DNA from: Cepaea nemoralis
Lineage: Eukaryota > Mollusca > Gastropoda > Stylommatophora > Helicidae
Assembly (NCBI GenBank): GCA_014155875.1
Contig: JACEFZ010017696.1
Coordinates: 310,001 to 374,000 of the forward strand
Direction: 5' to 3'
DNA length: 64,000 nt
Both the position numbers and the translations under genes were made by a program. The notes beneath the pieces were generated by a model, which saw nothing but the letters and a program-made list of their open reading frames with translations, searched no databases and was not told the origin of the DNA. Of this stretch, positions 1 through 11,375 are shown piece after piece. Numbering within the stretch: the first letter of the stretch is position 1; each line of letters starts with the position of its first letter.

Positions 1-85
1 CGCAGCTCTGCTGTAAACAGGCACAACGCAGCCACATCCGAAAAAAAAATCCGGATGAACGAAGAAGAAGAAGAAGAAGACTCTG
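1..85 (+). repeat. 3' end of a (GAA)n-tailed retroelement, cut by window edge
   Basis: The body matches, in opposite orientation, the insertion at 48048-48233 (shared block CTGTAAACAGGCACAACGCA, then CCGGATGAACG) and runs into a (GAA)n tail at 63-80. The shared body plus simple-repeat tail is what a LINE or SINE 3' end looks like. The 5' part lies outside the window. Confidence 0.6.
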
Positions 86-99
86 TGATCAAGGCAGTT

Positions 100-610
100 C
101 CAAAATCCGACTACATTTATATGCTCGGTGATTTCAATACTCGTGTGGGCAGGGACTCGAGTTCATGGCCAGTGTGCCTTGGAAAATAAAACATCGGTCG
201 CATGAATGAAAATGGGTAAAGACTGATGGAGCATTGCACCAGAAACGACATATGTATTACAAACTCCTTTTTTCAAACAAAAGAGCTTCATAAGGTCACA
301 TCACATGGAAACATCAAAGAACCGGCCATTGGCATCAGCTGAACTTCATCATCGCACAGAGACAACATCTGAACCATGCATCATTGTCTCGAAGTTACCA
401 CAGTGCTGACTATGATACGGATCATTCTTTGGTTGTTGCAAGGGTTAGACTAAGACCAAAGAGAGTCTACACAGATAAACACAAATCTAGCCCCTGGATT
501 AATATTATTAACACTCACGATCCTGAAAAGTGCTTTCAGTTTCAACAGCAACATTAAGACGTTTTAACTTATACAACAGAAAATTGTACAGTAGTACAAG
601 CACTGATCTA
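100..610 (+). pseudogene. RTE-like LINE endonuclease domain remnant
   Basis: Translating the + strand from 112 gives an APE-type endonuclease segment (LGDFNTRVGRD, then MNEN, ITNSFFQTKE and further on a DTDHSL-like motif), the form usual in RTE-like LINEs of molluscs. In the family it nicks target DNA for target-primed reverse transcription. Here it has in-frame stops (for example after PVCLGK and after MNENG) and frameshifts, so it is dead. It ends where the LINE at 612-1925 begins. The RTE-like RT remnant at 6735-10200 has the same orientation and could be the rest of the same copy, but that is not proven. Confidence 0.65.
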
Positions 611-611
611 T

Positions 612-1925
612 TGATTGATTGATTTAGGAACCGACATGGCAGCTTTCTGGGCATTCCTATAAACGCTCTGCCCCCAATCCTCAAAAGCCAGCGAAGAGTT
701 CCAACACCAATAGTCCCAGTAGCAGTCTGATTATATGTCAGTCACGCCTTTCCTCTGAGCGTCGAGCGTCGGTCAAATCCCCTCGTCACGCCTCGCTGTC
801 TCATTCTTGCCAGACCATGGTGATCAATTTGCTCCTCCGAGGTGCACACGTGCTCCCACAAGGTCGCAACTACGTCTGCCTTGTCATGCATCAATACTCC
901 ATCAAGTTTTGCAGAGCCAGCCAATCTGTCCGCCTGTTCATTCCCCAGCACACCGGCATGCCACGAATAACAGATCCAGGCGATGCTTGCCACCCGTGAC
1001 CTTCGTAGCTACTCTGCATGAAGCTTGCCTGTCCTCACCTTCCTCAGCATGCTTTCTGAGTCAGTTACAATCACGATGTGTGTGTAATGTATTCTCCATC
1101 AAGCGGAAAGCTGCACTGGCCGCCTCCACCTCCATTCTTAAGCTAGAAGTTGTTGTGGTATCATATGCCAGACTCTCCTGCACCAAACGTCGACCATTAG
1201 CTTTTGCTAAGAACCCCTAGGCACTTCTCCTACCTCTCAACACCGAACCATCTGTGTAGATAACCACATCACCTAAGCTAGCATTATCCTGAATTAGTTG
1301 CTTGATTTCCACTTCCGTGGTCCCTGCTGGCCACTCCCTGCACTCCCAGCTCAATGTGATTATAACTCTGCACAAGTCTGACTGCTCCGCTGGCACTCTG
1401 ACCCACTCTTCTCCTCGCCTAATGTTCTCCAAGGGGCATACCTGTCTGATCGTATCCTCCGCCTGAACCATCCATGATTTTCCTCTTATCATTCGCTGAC
1501 CCCTAACTGCGTCCAGCGCCTCATGCAATGGGTGATCTGTGTCTGCAGTTACTCTGAAGTATGCCTTCGCCTGCATCACATTGAGCCTACCAGCAAGTCG
1601 GCAGACCAAGGATGTAACACATACACACTACTGGGGTGTCTCTGATGCATCCCAGAATGACCCGCATAGCTTCGTTTTGTATGCGCTCTAATTTCACCAG
1701 CTGATTCTTTGAGACAGTGAGCAGCCCTAGTCCATAATCAATCACTGAGAGGATCAAGTGCTGGTATAGTGTGAAAAGCATTCTCTGCTCTGTGCCCATT
1801 ACAGCCATAGTTTTAAGTGCATTGAGTCCCTTTAAAGATTTTGTCACAACCATCTCCATATAGTTCTTGAAGGACAGGCTCCTGTCAAATGTGATTCCCA
1901 GATACTTCAGTTTGTTCTCTCTGAG
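612..1925 (-). mobile_element. I-superfamily-like LINE copy A, 5'-truncated (RT thumb, linker, RNase H)
   Basis: The minus strand, read from 1925 down, encodes the end of RT (LFTLYQHLILSVIDYGLGLL, 1587-1859), a linker (ENIRRGEEWVRVP, 1217-1609), the RNase H start (VVIYTDGSVLRG) and the RNase H end (HAGVLGNEQADRLAG, 742-993). RT plus C-terminal RNase H marks the I group of LINEs. The 3' end runs into ATCAATCAATCA near 612. The frames are disconnected by stops and shifts and everything upstream of the RT thumb is missing, so it cannot move. Copy B at 7378-8770 is closely similar over the same extent. Confidence 0.75.
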
Positions 1926-2395
1926 TAATATAGTAAATCAGTAAGCCACTTCTTTTGCAATGTGCACCGCAAAGGGCGATAACTCCTTGGTGTTTTTTTT
2001 TCTTTCAAACATGTAGGCTTGTTCTAGTGACGCAGCAGATTAGGTGTGGTGGTCAAGTGACCCGTGTAATTATAGGTACGTGTAGTATACGACATTTAAC
2101 ACCCAAAATAATAAACAAACGAGTCAAGTAAGGTATATAATAATTTTAATGAAATATATATAGCCAACCAATACAAAGCATATTGAACAATTAAATAAGT
2201 AGTGGTATGGTCGATAAATTATCAGATTGTACTTGTCTTTTTATATGCAAATATGACAGGGAAGCATGATGTTGTTCATAAACATACACAGCAGAGTCTT
2301 GTGTCTTGAATCCTATGTTGGTCCCCCCACTCGCTTCCTGGGTAGTGAGTACTTCCAAAAAAGTGTCCTTGTTTAGATTAGTGTTATGTTGTTTG
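1926..2395. other. AT-rich intergenic stretch, no gene seen
   Basis: No protein family or RNA gene is recognisable. A diverged outlier of the GGTCAAGTGACC repeat that forms the array at 2400 lies near 2048. Confidence 0.5.
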
Positions 2396-2399
2396 GTCA

Positions 2400-2790
2400 A
2401 GTAGTGGTCAAGGGGTCAAGTGACCCCTTAAATTGTATGGGAGAGTATGTGTAGTGATGTGGTGATGATCATGAGGTGGTCAAGTAGTAGTCAATCAGTG
2501 GTCAAGTGACCACTTAAATTGTAGAGGAAAGTACGTGTAGTGATAGGGTGATGATCAAGAGGTGGTAAAGTAATGGTCAAGTACTGGTCAAGTGGTCGAA
2601 TGACCACCTAAATTGTAGAGGAGAGTAGATGTAATGAAACGGTAGTGTTTAATGTACTCGATGATGTGGTAAAGTAGTGGTCAAGCAGTGGTCGAGTGAC
2701 CACTTACATTGTAGAGGAGAGTAGGTGTAGTGACATGGTGATGATCAAGAGGTGGTCAAGTAGTGAACAATTAGTTAGGTCTAGAGGTTG
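2400..2790. repeat. Degenerate minisatellite, about 86-96 bp unit, near-palindromic GGTCA-N2-TGACC core
   Basis: Four diverged units start near 2414, 2500, 2594 and 2690. Each carries GGTCAAGTGACC or a variant, followed by a TTAAATTGTAGAGGAGAGTA-like block and a GTGATGATCAAGAGG-like block. The core is an inverted repeat with a 2-bp spacer. No coding potential is apparent. Confidence 0.7.
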
Positions 2791-2879
2791 GTGTGTCTCA
2801 GTTGTAAGGTATCAAACTGTCTGCTGTAGGTAGAATGTCGCTGACCAGGGCGAATAGGTTCTAATACATTTATCGACAT

Positions 2880-3370
2880 TGTCTAGAGTTGGCGTGGTTG
2901 TATAGTAATAGTAGTAGAGTTGTTCGTAGTAATATTAGTCATCATAGTCAAGAGAGATGTTGCCTGGCATGGGTGATCATACCTCACCACATATTGCGAT
3001 CTCCGAGGGTATGGTTCAGTAATACAAATAGTAATACTATTTCTAATAGTAGTAGCAATAGCAGCTATGGTACTAGTCATTTTCATCATCATCACGTGTC
3101 TGACCTGTTGGCGTACCACCCACATATTGTGATCTACAACAGCATTGACCGATTCCGGGGTTGACTCACACTACAGGAATCCCCCATTAATGGCGTTATC
3201 TTCATGCAAGGGTGGTAGTAATAGCATCAATAGTACAAGTAACACTAGTCATCAACATCAGCAATAGACTTATGACCTGGCGTCGGCGAGTATGATACTC
3301 CATAAATTATGATCTACGATGGTATAGAGGAGTATTACAAGTAGTAATAATATTGGTAATAATAGTAGTT
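2880..3370. repeat. TAG-rich region with three diverged copies of a ~50-bp block
   Basis: A block resembling ACATATTGTGATCTACGA recurs near 2962-3015, 3106-3150 and 3266-3322, separated by TAG/TCA-rich spacers. It merges into the pure triplet array that follows. Short open frames here are low-complexity artefacts. Confidence 0.5.
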
Positions 3371-3374
3371 GTAC

Positions 3375-3502
<128 letters not shown>

Positions 3503-3512
3503 ATCACTTCTC

Positions 3513-3725
3513 AAAGTTCTCACTTCTGTTCCCCTCGATCTTGCCGGTTGTCAATAAGTTCTCCAATCCATTTCTTCTCATAACATGTCCAAAAAATTTT
3601 GACTGTCTTCGTCTAATTTCTCTAATCAGTCTACGATTTTCATTTGTCTCATGTAGTACTTGGTCATTGGTTTTTTTGTCTGTCCATGGTATTCTTTGCA
3701 TTTTCCTCAGAAACCAAATGAAGCA
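3513..3725 (-). pseudogene. LINE RT C-terminal fragment
   Basis: The minus-strand frame gives MQRIPWTDKKTND, then RRRQSKFFGHVMRRNGLEN and TTGKIEGNRS, the typical C-terminal tail of RNase H-less LINE reverse transcriptases (KFFGHVMRR followed by GKIEGxR). It is a short 5'-truncated piece ending against the AGT microsatellite. The same motif class appears in the LINE split across 27930-28442 and 48689-49640. Confidence 0.65.
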
Positions 3726-4185
3726 ACCAATGAAAACTGACACAATGAAAATCTGACACAACAAACTGACACAACGACAAACTAACACAAAGACAAGCTG
3801 ACACAACGACAAACTGGCACAACGACAGATACAAGCAAAGAAACCAAAAGATACAAATGTTAACGTCAAGATATAACAGACAACAACTGAAAATGACACA
3901 AGCAAGAAAAAATAACACAACGGCAAAATGACCCAAATAGGAAAACTGAAACAACCAATGAAAACTGCCATCATAAACACTGAAACATGACACAACGACA
4001 AACTGATACAACCAAAGATAACAAGACAACCAATTGTAAACGTCAAAATGTAACACACAAAAGGAAACAAACAATAACCGAAAAAGACACATACACATAC
4101 ACAAAATGAAAACTGACAAACTGACACAATGACAAACTGACATAACGACAAACTGACACAACGACAAACTGACACACCTAAAGAA
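3725..4185. repeat. Degenerate minisatellite, ACTGACACAACGACAA-like unit
   Basis: About 460 bp of variants of a roughly 16-bp motif (ACTGACACAACGACAA). The antisense cysteine/valine-rich frames are artefacts of the repeat. Confidence 0.75.
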
Positions 4186-4216
4186 AACATGACATCCAAG
4201 TGTAAATGTCAAAATA

Positions 4217-4218
<2 letters not shown>

Positions 4219-4262
<44 letters not shown>

Positions 4263-4267
4263 ACACA

Positions 4268-4301
<34 letters not shown>

Positions 4302-4312
4302 ACACACACACA
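4219..4312. repeat. (CA)n microsatellite, slightly interrupted
   Basis: Nearly pure CA dinucleotides with a few CAGA interruptions. Confidence 0.97.
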
Positions 4313-5390
4313 CAGCGTCAGTCCAACTTCATTGGGAAATTTCAGTTCTGATTCTCCAAAGTAATGTCGTAAATGTAACATCGTCGTAGTCCTGTAACTT
4401 GACACAGAAGCGACGTTATGATCAACACCATGTGGTCTAACTAACTCAGCTCCGTTAATCATGTAAACACAGTTGGTTGCAGACTTCTTGAACGCTTGGT
4501 AAACGGATAACAAAATGTAGACACCCCGGCTAATTTTATACAGATAAGTTTATCGATTGTTTTTTAAACATGTCTGGACTTGTTTTACATTTGTAAGCAC
4601 TAACCAATCGAAAAACGAGACGCTGACCAAAATTCAAATTTCCCACCTGTAAGGGAGATAATTCGTCTAAAGTTCATTTCTTTGATATAAGATTTGTGTA
4701 AGTTCATGTCGTCATCGTAATTTTTGTGTGTAAATTCATGTCTTCAGTTGTTCAAATTAAGGTAAAGCTGTGAAAATGTAAACAACAAAAAATGGCACAA
4801 ATAGTTCTGTTAAATAACAGAATTACGACACATGCAGGACGTTGCGGCGATTAGCCTCCATCAGCAGTTAAACACATTCACAAAACACAACATATAGTCA
4901 AGGAGATCTCCTGTGACTACATCAAAAGGTGACGACAGGACGAGAAGAACAAAAGGATGAAAAAAATGAAAGCAATGAAGAGAAAATGAGAATTGGAAAA
5001 AATGTTCATACTTACCTCACAATTCCGATCTGTGTATAACTCAGAATATCGCCGATGTCTGCTTTTTATACCTAAGCGAGGGAGTGAGATGTGGGATGAT
5101 GACTGTGTAGTGGGTGTAACAGTTCAGTGAGCACATTGAAAGCAGGGGGCGGAGGCAGGAAGGTGGGACGGCAACCTGTGATAATAGTCTGGGAATGGTA
5201 TCTGAGCAATCTCAGTGGATGTACTAATAAAGCATGAGTATGTGCCAGTGAATGGGTTGGCTCTGGTGGACGAATTTAGAAGAGCCATGGAGTGTGCACC
5301 CAAGTATGATGGTGATACTAACCAAACTCACATTATGAACTCATATATGTTTTTGTGAGGAGAGTCCTAAAGTCTGGCTGGACTGATATG
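4313..5390. other. Non-coding stretch, no gene seen; includes an old dispersed repeat
   Basis: No protein family is recognised. The segment 4800-4985 resembles 51470-51645 in the same orientation (shared blocks ACAGAATTAC, GGACGTTG, CATCAGCA and CAACATATA), so it is a copy of an old, unclassified dispersed repeat. Confidence 0.5.
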
Positions 5391-5394
5391 TGTG

Positions 5395-6725
5395 AGCGCA
5401 CATACATACATATACACCGCTCTTTAGACATTCATACAATAGTGTATATGAAACTGTGCAAGGTATATATGAGCATACAACCACACCTGGAATACGGGTC
5501 AACTGCATGGTGTTCGGCATCAAACACCACACTAAAAGAGCTGGACAAAGTGCAAAATCAAGCACTTAGAGTCACCACAGGAGGGATGAGATCAAACCCT
5601 ATAGTGGAAATGGAGAAGATGGGGAGGACACAAGCACTGAGAGAGCGCAGAGATACGAAAACGCTAATACAAGCTGAAAAGTTCCTCAGCTTGCCAGGTC
5701 ACCCTATGATTAACAGATTTGATAACCTAGCTATGGGGCGGTTGAAAAGAAGTAGTTTTATCCACCAAGCCAAACGACTCTGTAGAGAAACCACCGATCT
5801 GCCCACAGTTGGTATCCCCCCTGACAACTCTTTCAGATCGAACCCCCCGTGTAAAGATGAACATAGACTATCATTGCGAATCCAGACAAAAGTGAGAGGA
5901 ATATTTGACAAGGAAGAACAAAATAGTGTGCAGTGCAGAACAGCCACTCTCAGCTTCCTAGATGACGAATAAAGACAGGATCTCTGGATCCGAGTCTACA
6001 CAGATGGGTCAGCACAAAATGCTGCTCAAAATGGAGGAGCGTGTGTATACATAGAATACCCAAATAAAACTAAGGAAACAGCCAGAGTACTGACAGGAAA
6101 GTACAGATGCAAAATCAGTACTTGAGGCGCTCCTGTCTGGGAAATTGCCAGTACTAAGGACACTACTTTCTGAACTTAGCAGTCAGCATAAGGTCACCAT
6201 ACAGTGGATACCATCCCACTGTGGAGTACCCGGAAACGACAGAGCTGATCAATTGGCTAAGGAAGGAGCCAAAGAAGAACAGCCTGATGTGCCCGTTACA
6301 TACCACCAAAAAATCCAAAAAAAAAAAACAAAAAAAAAAAAACCAAAAAAAAAAAAATCAGTCAGAAAGCCACCAAAACCTGCTCAAGATGACTACCACG
6401 TTATGGATAGACCAGAACAAGTCATTATTCTGCGCCTCAAAACAGGACACAATAGATTACGCAACCACATGTATATAAAATTCAAGATTGGTGAAACAGC
6501 CATGTGCACATGTGGATTGGCGTCGCAGACAGCAGAGCACATATTCCAAGACTGCCCAAGATATAACATGTCTAGGCAGACCTTCTGGCCTGGAGAGACG
6601 ACAGTGGAAGATAAACTCTATGGACCGCTGTGTGAACTTATAAAGACTGTTAGATTCATACAAGAGACAACATTGCAGTTATAGACATATTTCAATCGAA
6701 CGAAAGAGGAAGAAGAAGAAACAAG
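5395..6725 (+). mobile_element. I-superfamily-like LINE, 3' half (RT thumb, RNase H, Cys-rich tail)
   Basis: The + strand encodes the RT thumb (PHLEYGSTAWCSAS, NQALRVTTGGMRS), an RNase H start near 5995 (VYTDGSAQNAAQNGGA), an RNase H end (WIPSHCGVPGNDRADQLAK) and a C-terminal CxCG...HxxxxC motif (CTCGLASQTAEHIFQDC). Those are RT, RNase H and tail domains of an RNase H-bearing LINE. The 5' two thirds are gone. A frame break lies near 5972-6144 and an A-rich stretch (6302-6357) inserts a lysine run. The 3' end runs into a short GAA-rich tail near 6700-6720, immediately before the RTE-like sequence that starts at about 6735. Confidence 0.75.
6145..6684 (+). pseudogene. RNase H C-terminal half and Cys-rich tail of the LINE
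   Basis: The 179-codon frame opens inside RNase H, keeps the HCGVPGNDRAD active-site segment, then an expanded A-rich stretch read as lysines (6302-6357), then LKTGHNRL and the CxC...H...C tail, ending at a stop at 6684. In I-group LINEs the RNase H removes RNA from the cDNA hybrid and the Cys motif may bind nucleic acid. The first catalytic acids of RNase H lie upstream in another frame (near 5995), so the domain is split and inactive. Confidence 0.65.
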
Positions 6726-6734
6726 AAAAGACCA

Positions 6735-7377
6735 ACGCATAACACTCTGAGTGAGCTAAAGCAAGCTAGGAAGGATGTGCAATAGGCTGCCAGACAGTGT
6801 GCAAATGGCTATTGGATTAAGTTATGTGAGTCCATTCAAAATGCAAGTGATAAGGGAAACATCAGAAGCATGCATGTATGGATAAAGAAAGCCTGTGGTC
6901 CAATGAACAAAAGAAGTGCACCTTTGAAAACCTTGACTGGAGAAATAATTACTGATAAGAAACAGCAGATGGATAGATGGGTAGAGCACTATTTGAAACT
7001 TTACTCAAGTGAGACCAAACTAGCGGATGATGCCCTCAACGCCATAGAGACCCTACCAAATCTTGACCACCTGGACACACTTCCCACCATAACAGAAGTT
7101 AAGTGTACTATAAATGAACTTATATCTGGCAAGGCTCCAGGTAAGGATGGGATTCCAATAGAGGTTATCAGGAGTGGGCAAGACACACTCACTCTACAGA
7201 TCTACCAGCTAATAGAGCTATGCTGGCGAGAAGGACAAGTCCCACAGGATTTCAAAGATTCAAGCATCATAACACTGTACAAGGGCGATCGGAGCGACTG
7301 CAACAACTATAGGGGTATCTCACTTTTGTGTATTGTTGGAAAAGTATTTGTCAGAATTGTTCTGCGCAGACAAGTAA
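6735..7377 (+). pseudogene. RTE-like LINE: RT N-terminal half
   Basis: From 6735 the frame reads linker sequence with an in-frame TAG, then WIKKACGP, WVEHYLKLYS, SGKAPGKDGIPIEV (RT domain start) and GDRSDCNNYRGISLL (RT motif). It polymerises cDNA at the nicked target in this family. The coding is cut at 7377, within the RVVLxR region, by the minus-strand LINE copy B and resumes at 8771. A possible CAAGT duplication flanks that insertion. Confidence 0.75.
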
Positions 7378-8770
7378 TAGGATTGATGGATTGATTGATT
7401 TAGGAACCGACATAACAGCATTCGGGGCATTCCCATACTCGCTCCGTCCCCATCCTCAGCAGCCAGCGAAGAGTTCCAATACCAATAGTACCAGTAGCAA
7501 TCTGATTATATGTCCATATCGCCTTTCAACTGAGCGTCGAGCGTCGGCCCGATCCCCTCGTCACTCCTTGCTGTCTCATTCTTGCCAGACCATGGTGATC
7601 CATTTGCTCCTCCGAGGTGTACACGTGTTCCCACAAGGCCGCAACCACATCTGCCTTGTCATGCATCAATACTCCTCCAAGTTTTTCAGAGCCAGCCAAT
7701 CTGTCCCCCTGTTCATTCCCCAGCACACCGGCATGCCCCGGAGAAAAGATCCAGGCGACGCTTGCCACCCGTGACCTCCGAAGCGAAGCAAGTCACTCTG
7801 CACGAAGCTTGCCTGTCCTCACCTTCCTCAGCATGTTTTCTGAGTCAGTTACAATCACAATGTATTTGTGTGTATCATATTCTCCATCCAGCGGAAAGCT
7901 GCACTCACCGCCTCCACCTCCATTCTTAAGCTAGATGTTGTGGTATCATATGTCAGGCTCTCCTGCACCAAACGTCGACCATTGGCTTTTGCTAAGAACC
8001 CATAGGCACTTCTCCACCTCTCAACACCGAACCATCTATGTAGATAATCACATCACCCGGGCGAGAATTATCCTGAATTAGTTGCTGGATTTCACCGTGG
8101 CCCCGGCTAGTCACTCCCTGCACTCCCTTCTCAATGTGATTATAACTCTGCACAAGTCTGACTGCTCCGCTGGCACTCTGACCCACTCCTCTCCTCGCCT
8201 AATGTTCTCCGAGGGGCACACCTGTCTGATCGTATCCTCCGCCTGAGTTATCCATGATTTCCCTCTTATCAGTCGCTGACCCTTAACTGCGTCCAGCGCC
8301 TCATGCAACGATTTATCTGTGTCTGCAGCTACTCTGAGGTATGCCTTCGCCTGCATCAACTTGAGCCTACCAGCAACAGTAGGCAGACCAAGGATGTAAC
8401 GCATACACACTACTTGAGTGTCTCTAGTGCATCCCAGAATGACTCGCATAGCTTCGTTCTGTATGCGCACTAATTTCACCAGCTGACTCTTTGAGGCAGT
8501 GAGCAGTCCTAGTCCATAATCAATCACTGAGAGGATCAAGTGCTGGTATAGTGTGAAAAGCATCTCTATTCTGTGTTCATTGCAGCCATAGTTTTATGTG
8601 CATTGAGTTTCTTTTGAGACCTTGTCACAACTTTCTCCACATGGTCCTTGAAGGACATGCTCCGGTGAAATGTGATTCCCAGATACTTCCGTTTGTTCTC
8701 TCTGTTGACGCTTCTACCATGTATCGCGAGGCTTGGGACATCAGCTCTCACAATCCTGAGAGTCCTAGGA
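7378..8770 (-). mobile_element. I-superfamily-like LINE copy B inserted in the RTE-like RT gene
   Basis: Same organisation as the copy at 612-1925: RT thumb (LFTLYQHLILSVIDYGLGLL, ENKRKYLGITFHRSMSF), linker (GEEWVRVPAEQSDLCRV), RNase H start (DVIIYIDGSVLRG) and RNase H end (HAGVLGNEQGDRLAG, 7526-7768). The 3' end near 7380 is an ATCA-type tail. It is 5'-truncated at about 8770, where + strand RTE coding resumes, so it is younger than that element. Several frameshifts break it. Confidence 0.8.
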
Positions 8771-10200
8771 GATCAAGTCTACCCCAATCACAGTGTGGCT
8801 TTCGACAGAACCAGTCTACCATTGATATGATATTCTCATTGCGACAAATGCAAGAAAAATGCCGTGAACAGAACCAACCACCGTTTATTGCCTTCATCGA
8901 CCTCACAAAGGCATTTGATTTGGTCAGTCGTGAGGGTCTGTTCAAGATACTAAAGAAGATTGGCTGTCCACCAACTCCTCAGTCCATTGTTGAATCGTTC
9001 CACACAGGCATGAAGGGTGTAATCAAATTTGATGGTGTAACTTCAGAAGAGTTTGAAATTAAGAGTGGAGTTAAGCAAGGTTGTGTACTAACTCCCACCC
9101 TATTTGGAATATACTTTTCACTGCTACTTAAATATGCATTTCGCGATCAGGATGGTGGTATATGCATTCACTCACACTCAGATGGCGGCCTCTACAATGC
9201 TCAGAGATTGAAGGCCAAGACCAAAATTAGGAGGATACTGATCAGAGAGTTGCTTTTTGCAGATGATGCTGCAGTTACGACCCACTCTGAGGAATAATTA
9301 CAATGTCTACTATCTGCATTCTCCAATGCTTGTTCCGAATTTGGTTTAACAATTAGCAAAAAGAAGACACAGATTAAGTCACAAGGTGCACATTTGATAC
9401 CATCAATCTTTATTGACGACGCCGAACTAGAGATAGTAGACCATTTTAGATATCTAGGATCAGTGGTAAATAGCAAATTATCCCTAGATCAACAATCAAC
9501 ATCCGAATTGGTAAGGCAGCAACAAAAATGAAAAGGTTAAGAAACAGAGTCTGGGAGAACAGGAAGCTTACTGCAAAAACAAAAGTCCTTGTCTATCAAG
9601 CCTGTGTCCTTAGTACTCTTCTTTATGGCAGTGAAGCCTGGAAACTTACTCACACCAAGAGAAACGTTTAAACAGCTTTCATATGCAGTGTCTGCGAAGA
9701 ATTCTTGGTATTAAGTGGCAAGTCAAAATCACATATACTGAAGTATTGGAAAGATCAGGTTGTGTGACGGTTTATTCCATGCTCAGTCTTCGTAGACGTA
9801 GATGGGTGGGACATCTTAGGAGGATAGATGATGGTAGAATACCAAAGGACATCTTGTTTGGTGAATTACAGATGGGCAAGAGATCTCAGGGTTAGCCTCT
9901 ACTACGATACAAAGATGTGTGTAAGTGGGACATGATTGATACAGGCGTTGATAATGCACATTGAGAGCAAGTCGCAGCTGAACGGCTTGCATGGAGGGCA
10001 ACTATCAGAAATGGAATAAAGACAAAGGAGAAAATGATTGTAGATAAAGCACATATAGTGCGTGAGAGACGAAAGATGGTGCATGATGGTGGAACATTCG
10101 CTCGATCTCTAGATATGTCTCCTGCCTTAGACACCGTCGCGCCCACGGTGTCTGCAATGTCCGGTGTCCGTCTTCCTGCTGGTTGACCCCTGCCTCGTCT
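8771..10200 (+). pseudogene. RTE-like LINE: RT palm, thumb and C-terminus
   Basis: Continues the RT of 6735-7377: QCGFRQNQSTIDMIFSLRQ, FIAFIDLTKAFDLVSREG (palm motif A with catalytic Asp), KSGVKQGCVLTPTLFGIYF and LLFADDAAVTTHSEE (the FADD catalytic motif), then a stop at 9296-9298. Further pieces are DHFRYLGSVVNSKLSLD and MQCLRRILGIKWQ...RRRRWVGHLRR (9683-9895), with degraded C-terminal sequence to about 10200. At least three stops or shifts make it inactive. It runs up to the 69-bp minisatellite. Confidence 0.78.
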
Positions 10201-10241
10201 TCCATGAACCATGTCTGTTATCACTGTTCTTTCCAAGCCAT

Positions 10242-11076
10242 TGTGGTGTTTACAATGGCCAAAGTATGTAGTTTCCAGTTTTCTTCCATGATCAGATCTT
10301 GTAGAATGTTGGTAATGTTTACAATGGCCAGGGTATGTAGTTTCCAGTTTTCTTCCATGATCAGATCTTGTAGAATGTTGGTAATGTTTACAATGGCCAG
10401 GGTATGTAGTTTCCAGTTTTCTTCCATGATCAGATCTTGTAGAATGTTGGTAATGTTTACAATGGCCAGGGTATGTAGTTTCCAGTTTTCTTCCATGATC
10501 AGATCTTGTAGAATGTTGGTAATGTTTACAATGGCCAGGGTATGTAGTTTCCAGTTTTCTTCCATGATCAGATCTTGTAGAATGTTGGTAATGTTTACAA
10601 TGGCCAGGGTATGTAGTTTCCAGTTTTCTTCCATGATCAGATCTTGTAGAATGTTGGTAATGTTTACAATGGCCAGGGTATGTAGTTTCCAGTTTTCTTC
10701 CATGATCAGATCTTGTAGAATGTTGGTAATGTTTACAATGGCCAGGGTATGTAGTTTCCAGTTTTCTTCCATGATCAGATCTTGTGGAATGTTGGTAATG
10801 TTTACAATGGCCAGGGTTTGCAGTTTCCAGTTTTCTTCCATGACCAGATCTTGTAGAGTGTTGGTAATGTTTACAATGGCCAGGGTATGTAGTTTCCGGT
10901 TTTCTTCCATGATCAGATCTTGTAGAATGTTGGTAATGTTTACAATGGCCAGGGTATGTAGTTTCCAGTTTTCTTCCATGATCAGATCTTGTAGAATGTT
11001 GGTAATGTTTACAATGGCCAGGGTATTTAGTTTCCAGTTTTCTTCCATGATCAGATCTTGTAGAATGTTGGTAATT
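10242..11076. repeat. 69-bp minisatellite, about 12 highly homogeneous units
   Basis: The unit begins GGTAATGTTTACAATGGCCA and includes CTTCCATGATCAGATCTTGT; starts at 10311, 10380, 10449 and so on every 69 bp. Units differ by only a few bases. Because 69 is 23 codons, frames stay open on both strands for hundreds of codons (repeat peptides such as MARVCSFQFSSM), but nothing else supports a protein. Confidence 0.95.
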
Positions 11077-11375
11077 TTCTTCTTTTTGGTTCACGATATT
11101 CTAAGAATGTTTCTTTAATATTTGATCTCAAGAATCCCAATGACTCCTTCGATACTTCGAATATATCTGCCCTTTCTGTTAAACTGTTGCCATTTATGTA
11201 ATGTATTATATGTATGATAGGAAGTGGGAGGGAACTGATATGTTGCCTTCAAGAGCGCTAATTATTGGAACTCTCACGATCGCAGACCCACTTTTGGCCA
11301 TCCTGCATGGTGACACCCTAAGTAGAACTGGTGTGGAAGTCAACGAGAGCTGCATTAAGCCTCATGTCATCATCT
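11077..11375. other. Spacer between minisatellite and LINE, no gene seen
   Basis: No recognised motif, family or repeat unit. It separates the 69-bp array from the 3' end of the minus-strand LINE. Confidence 0.4.

Noticed and set aside
2400..2790. CRISPR-like array (repeat and spacer alternation)
   Set aside because: Units are diverged along their whole length, there are no constant-length unique spacers, and the genome is eukaryotic.
6302..6357. Lysine-rich nuclear-localisation-like segment
   Set aside because: It is an expanded A-rich stretch inside a decayed LINE frame.
9892..11118. 400-, 311- and 275-codon frames on both strands
   Set aside because: A 69-bp repeat (23 codons) keeps frames open automatically; no start context, splice signal or domain supports a protein.
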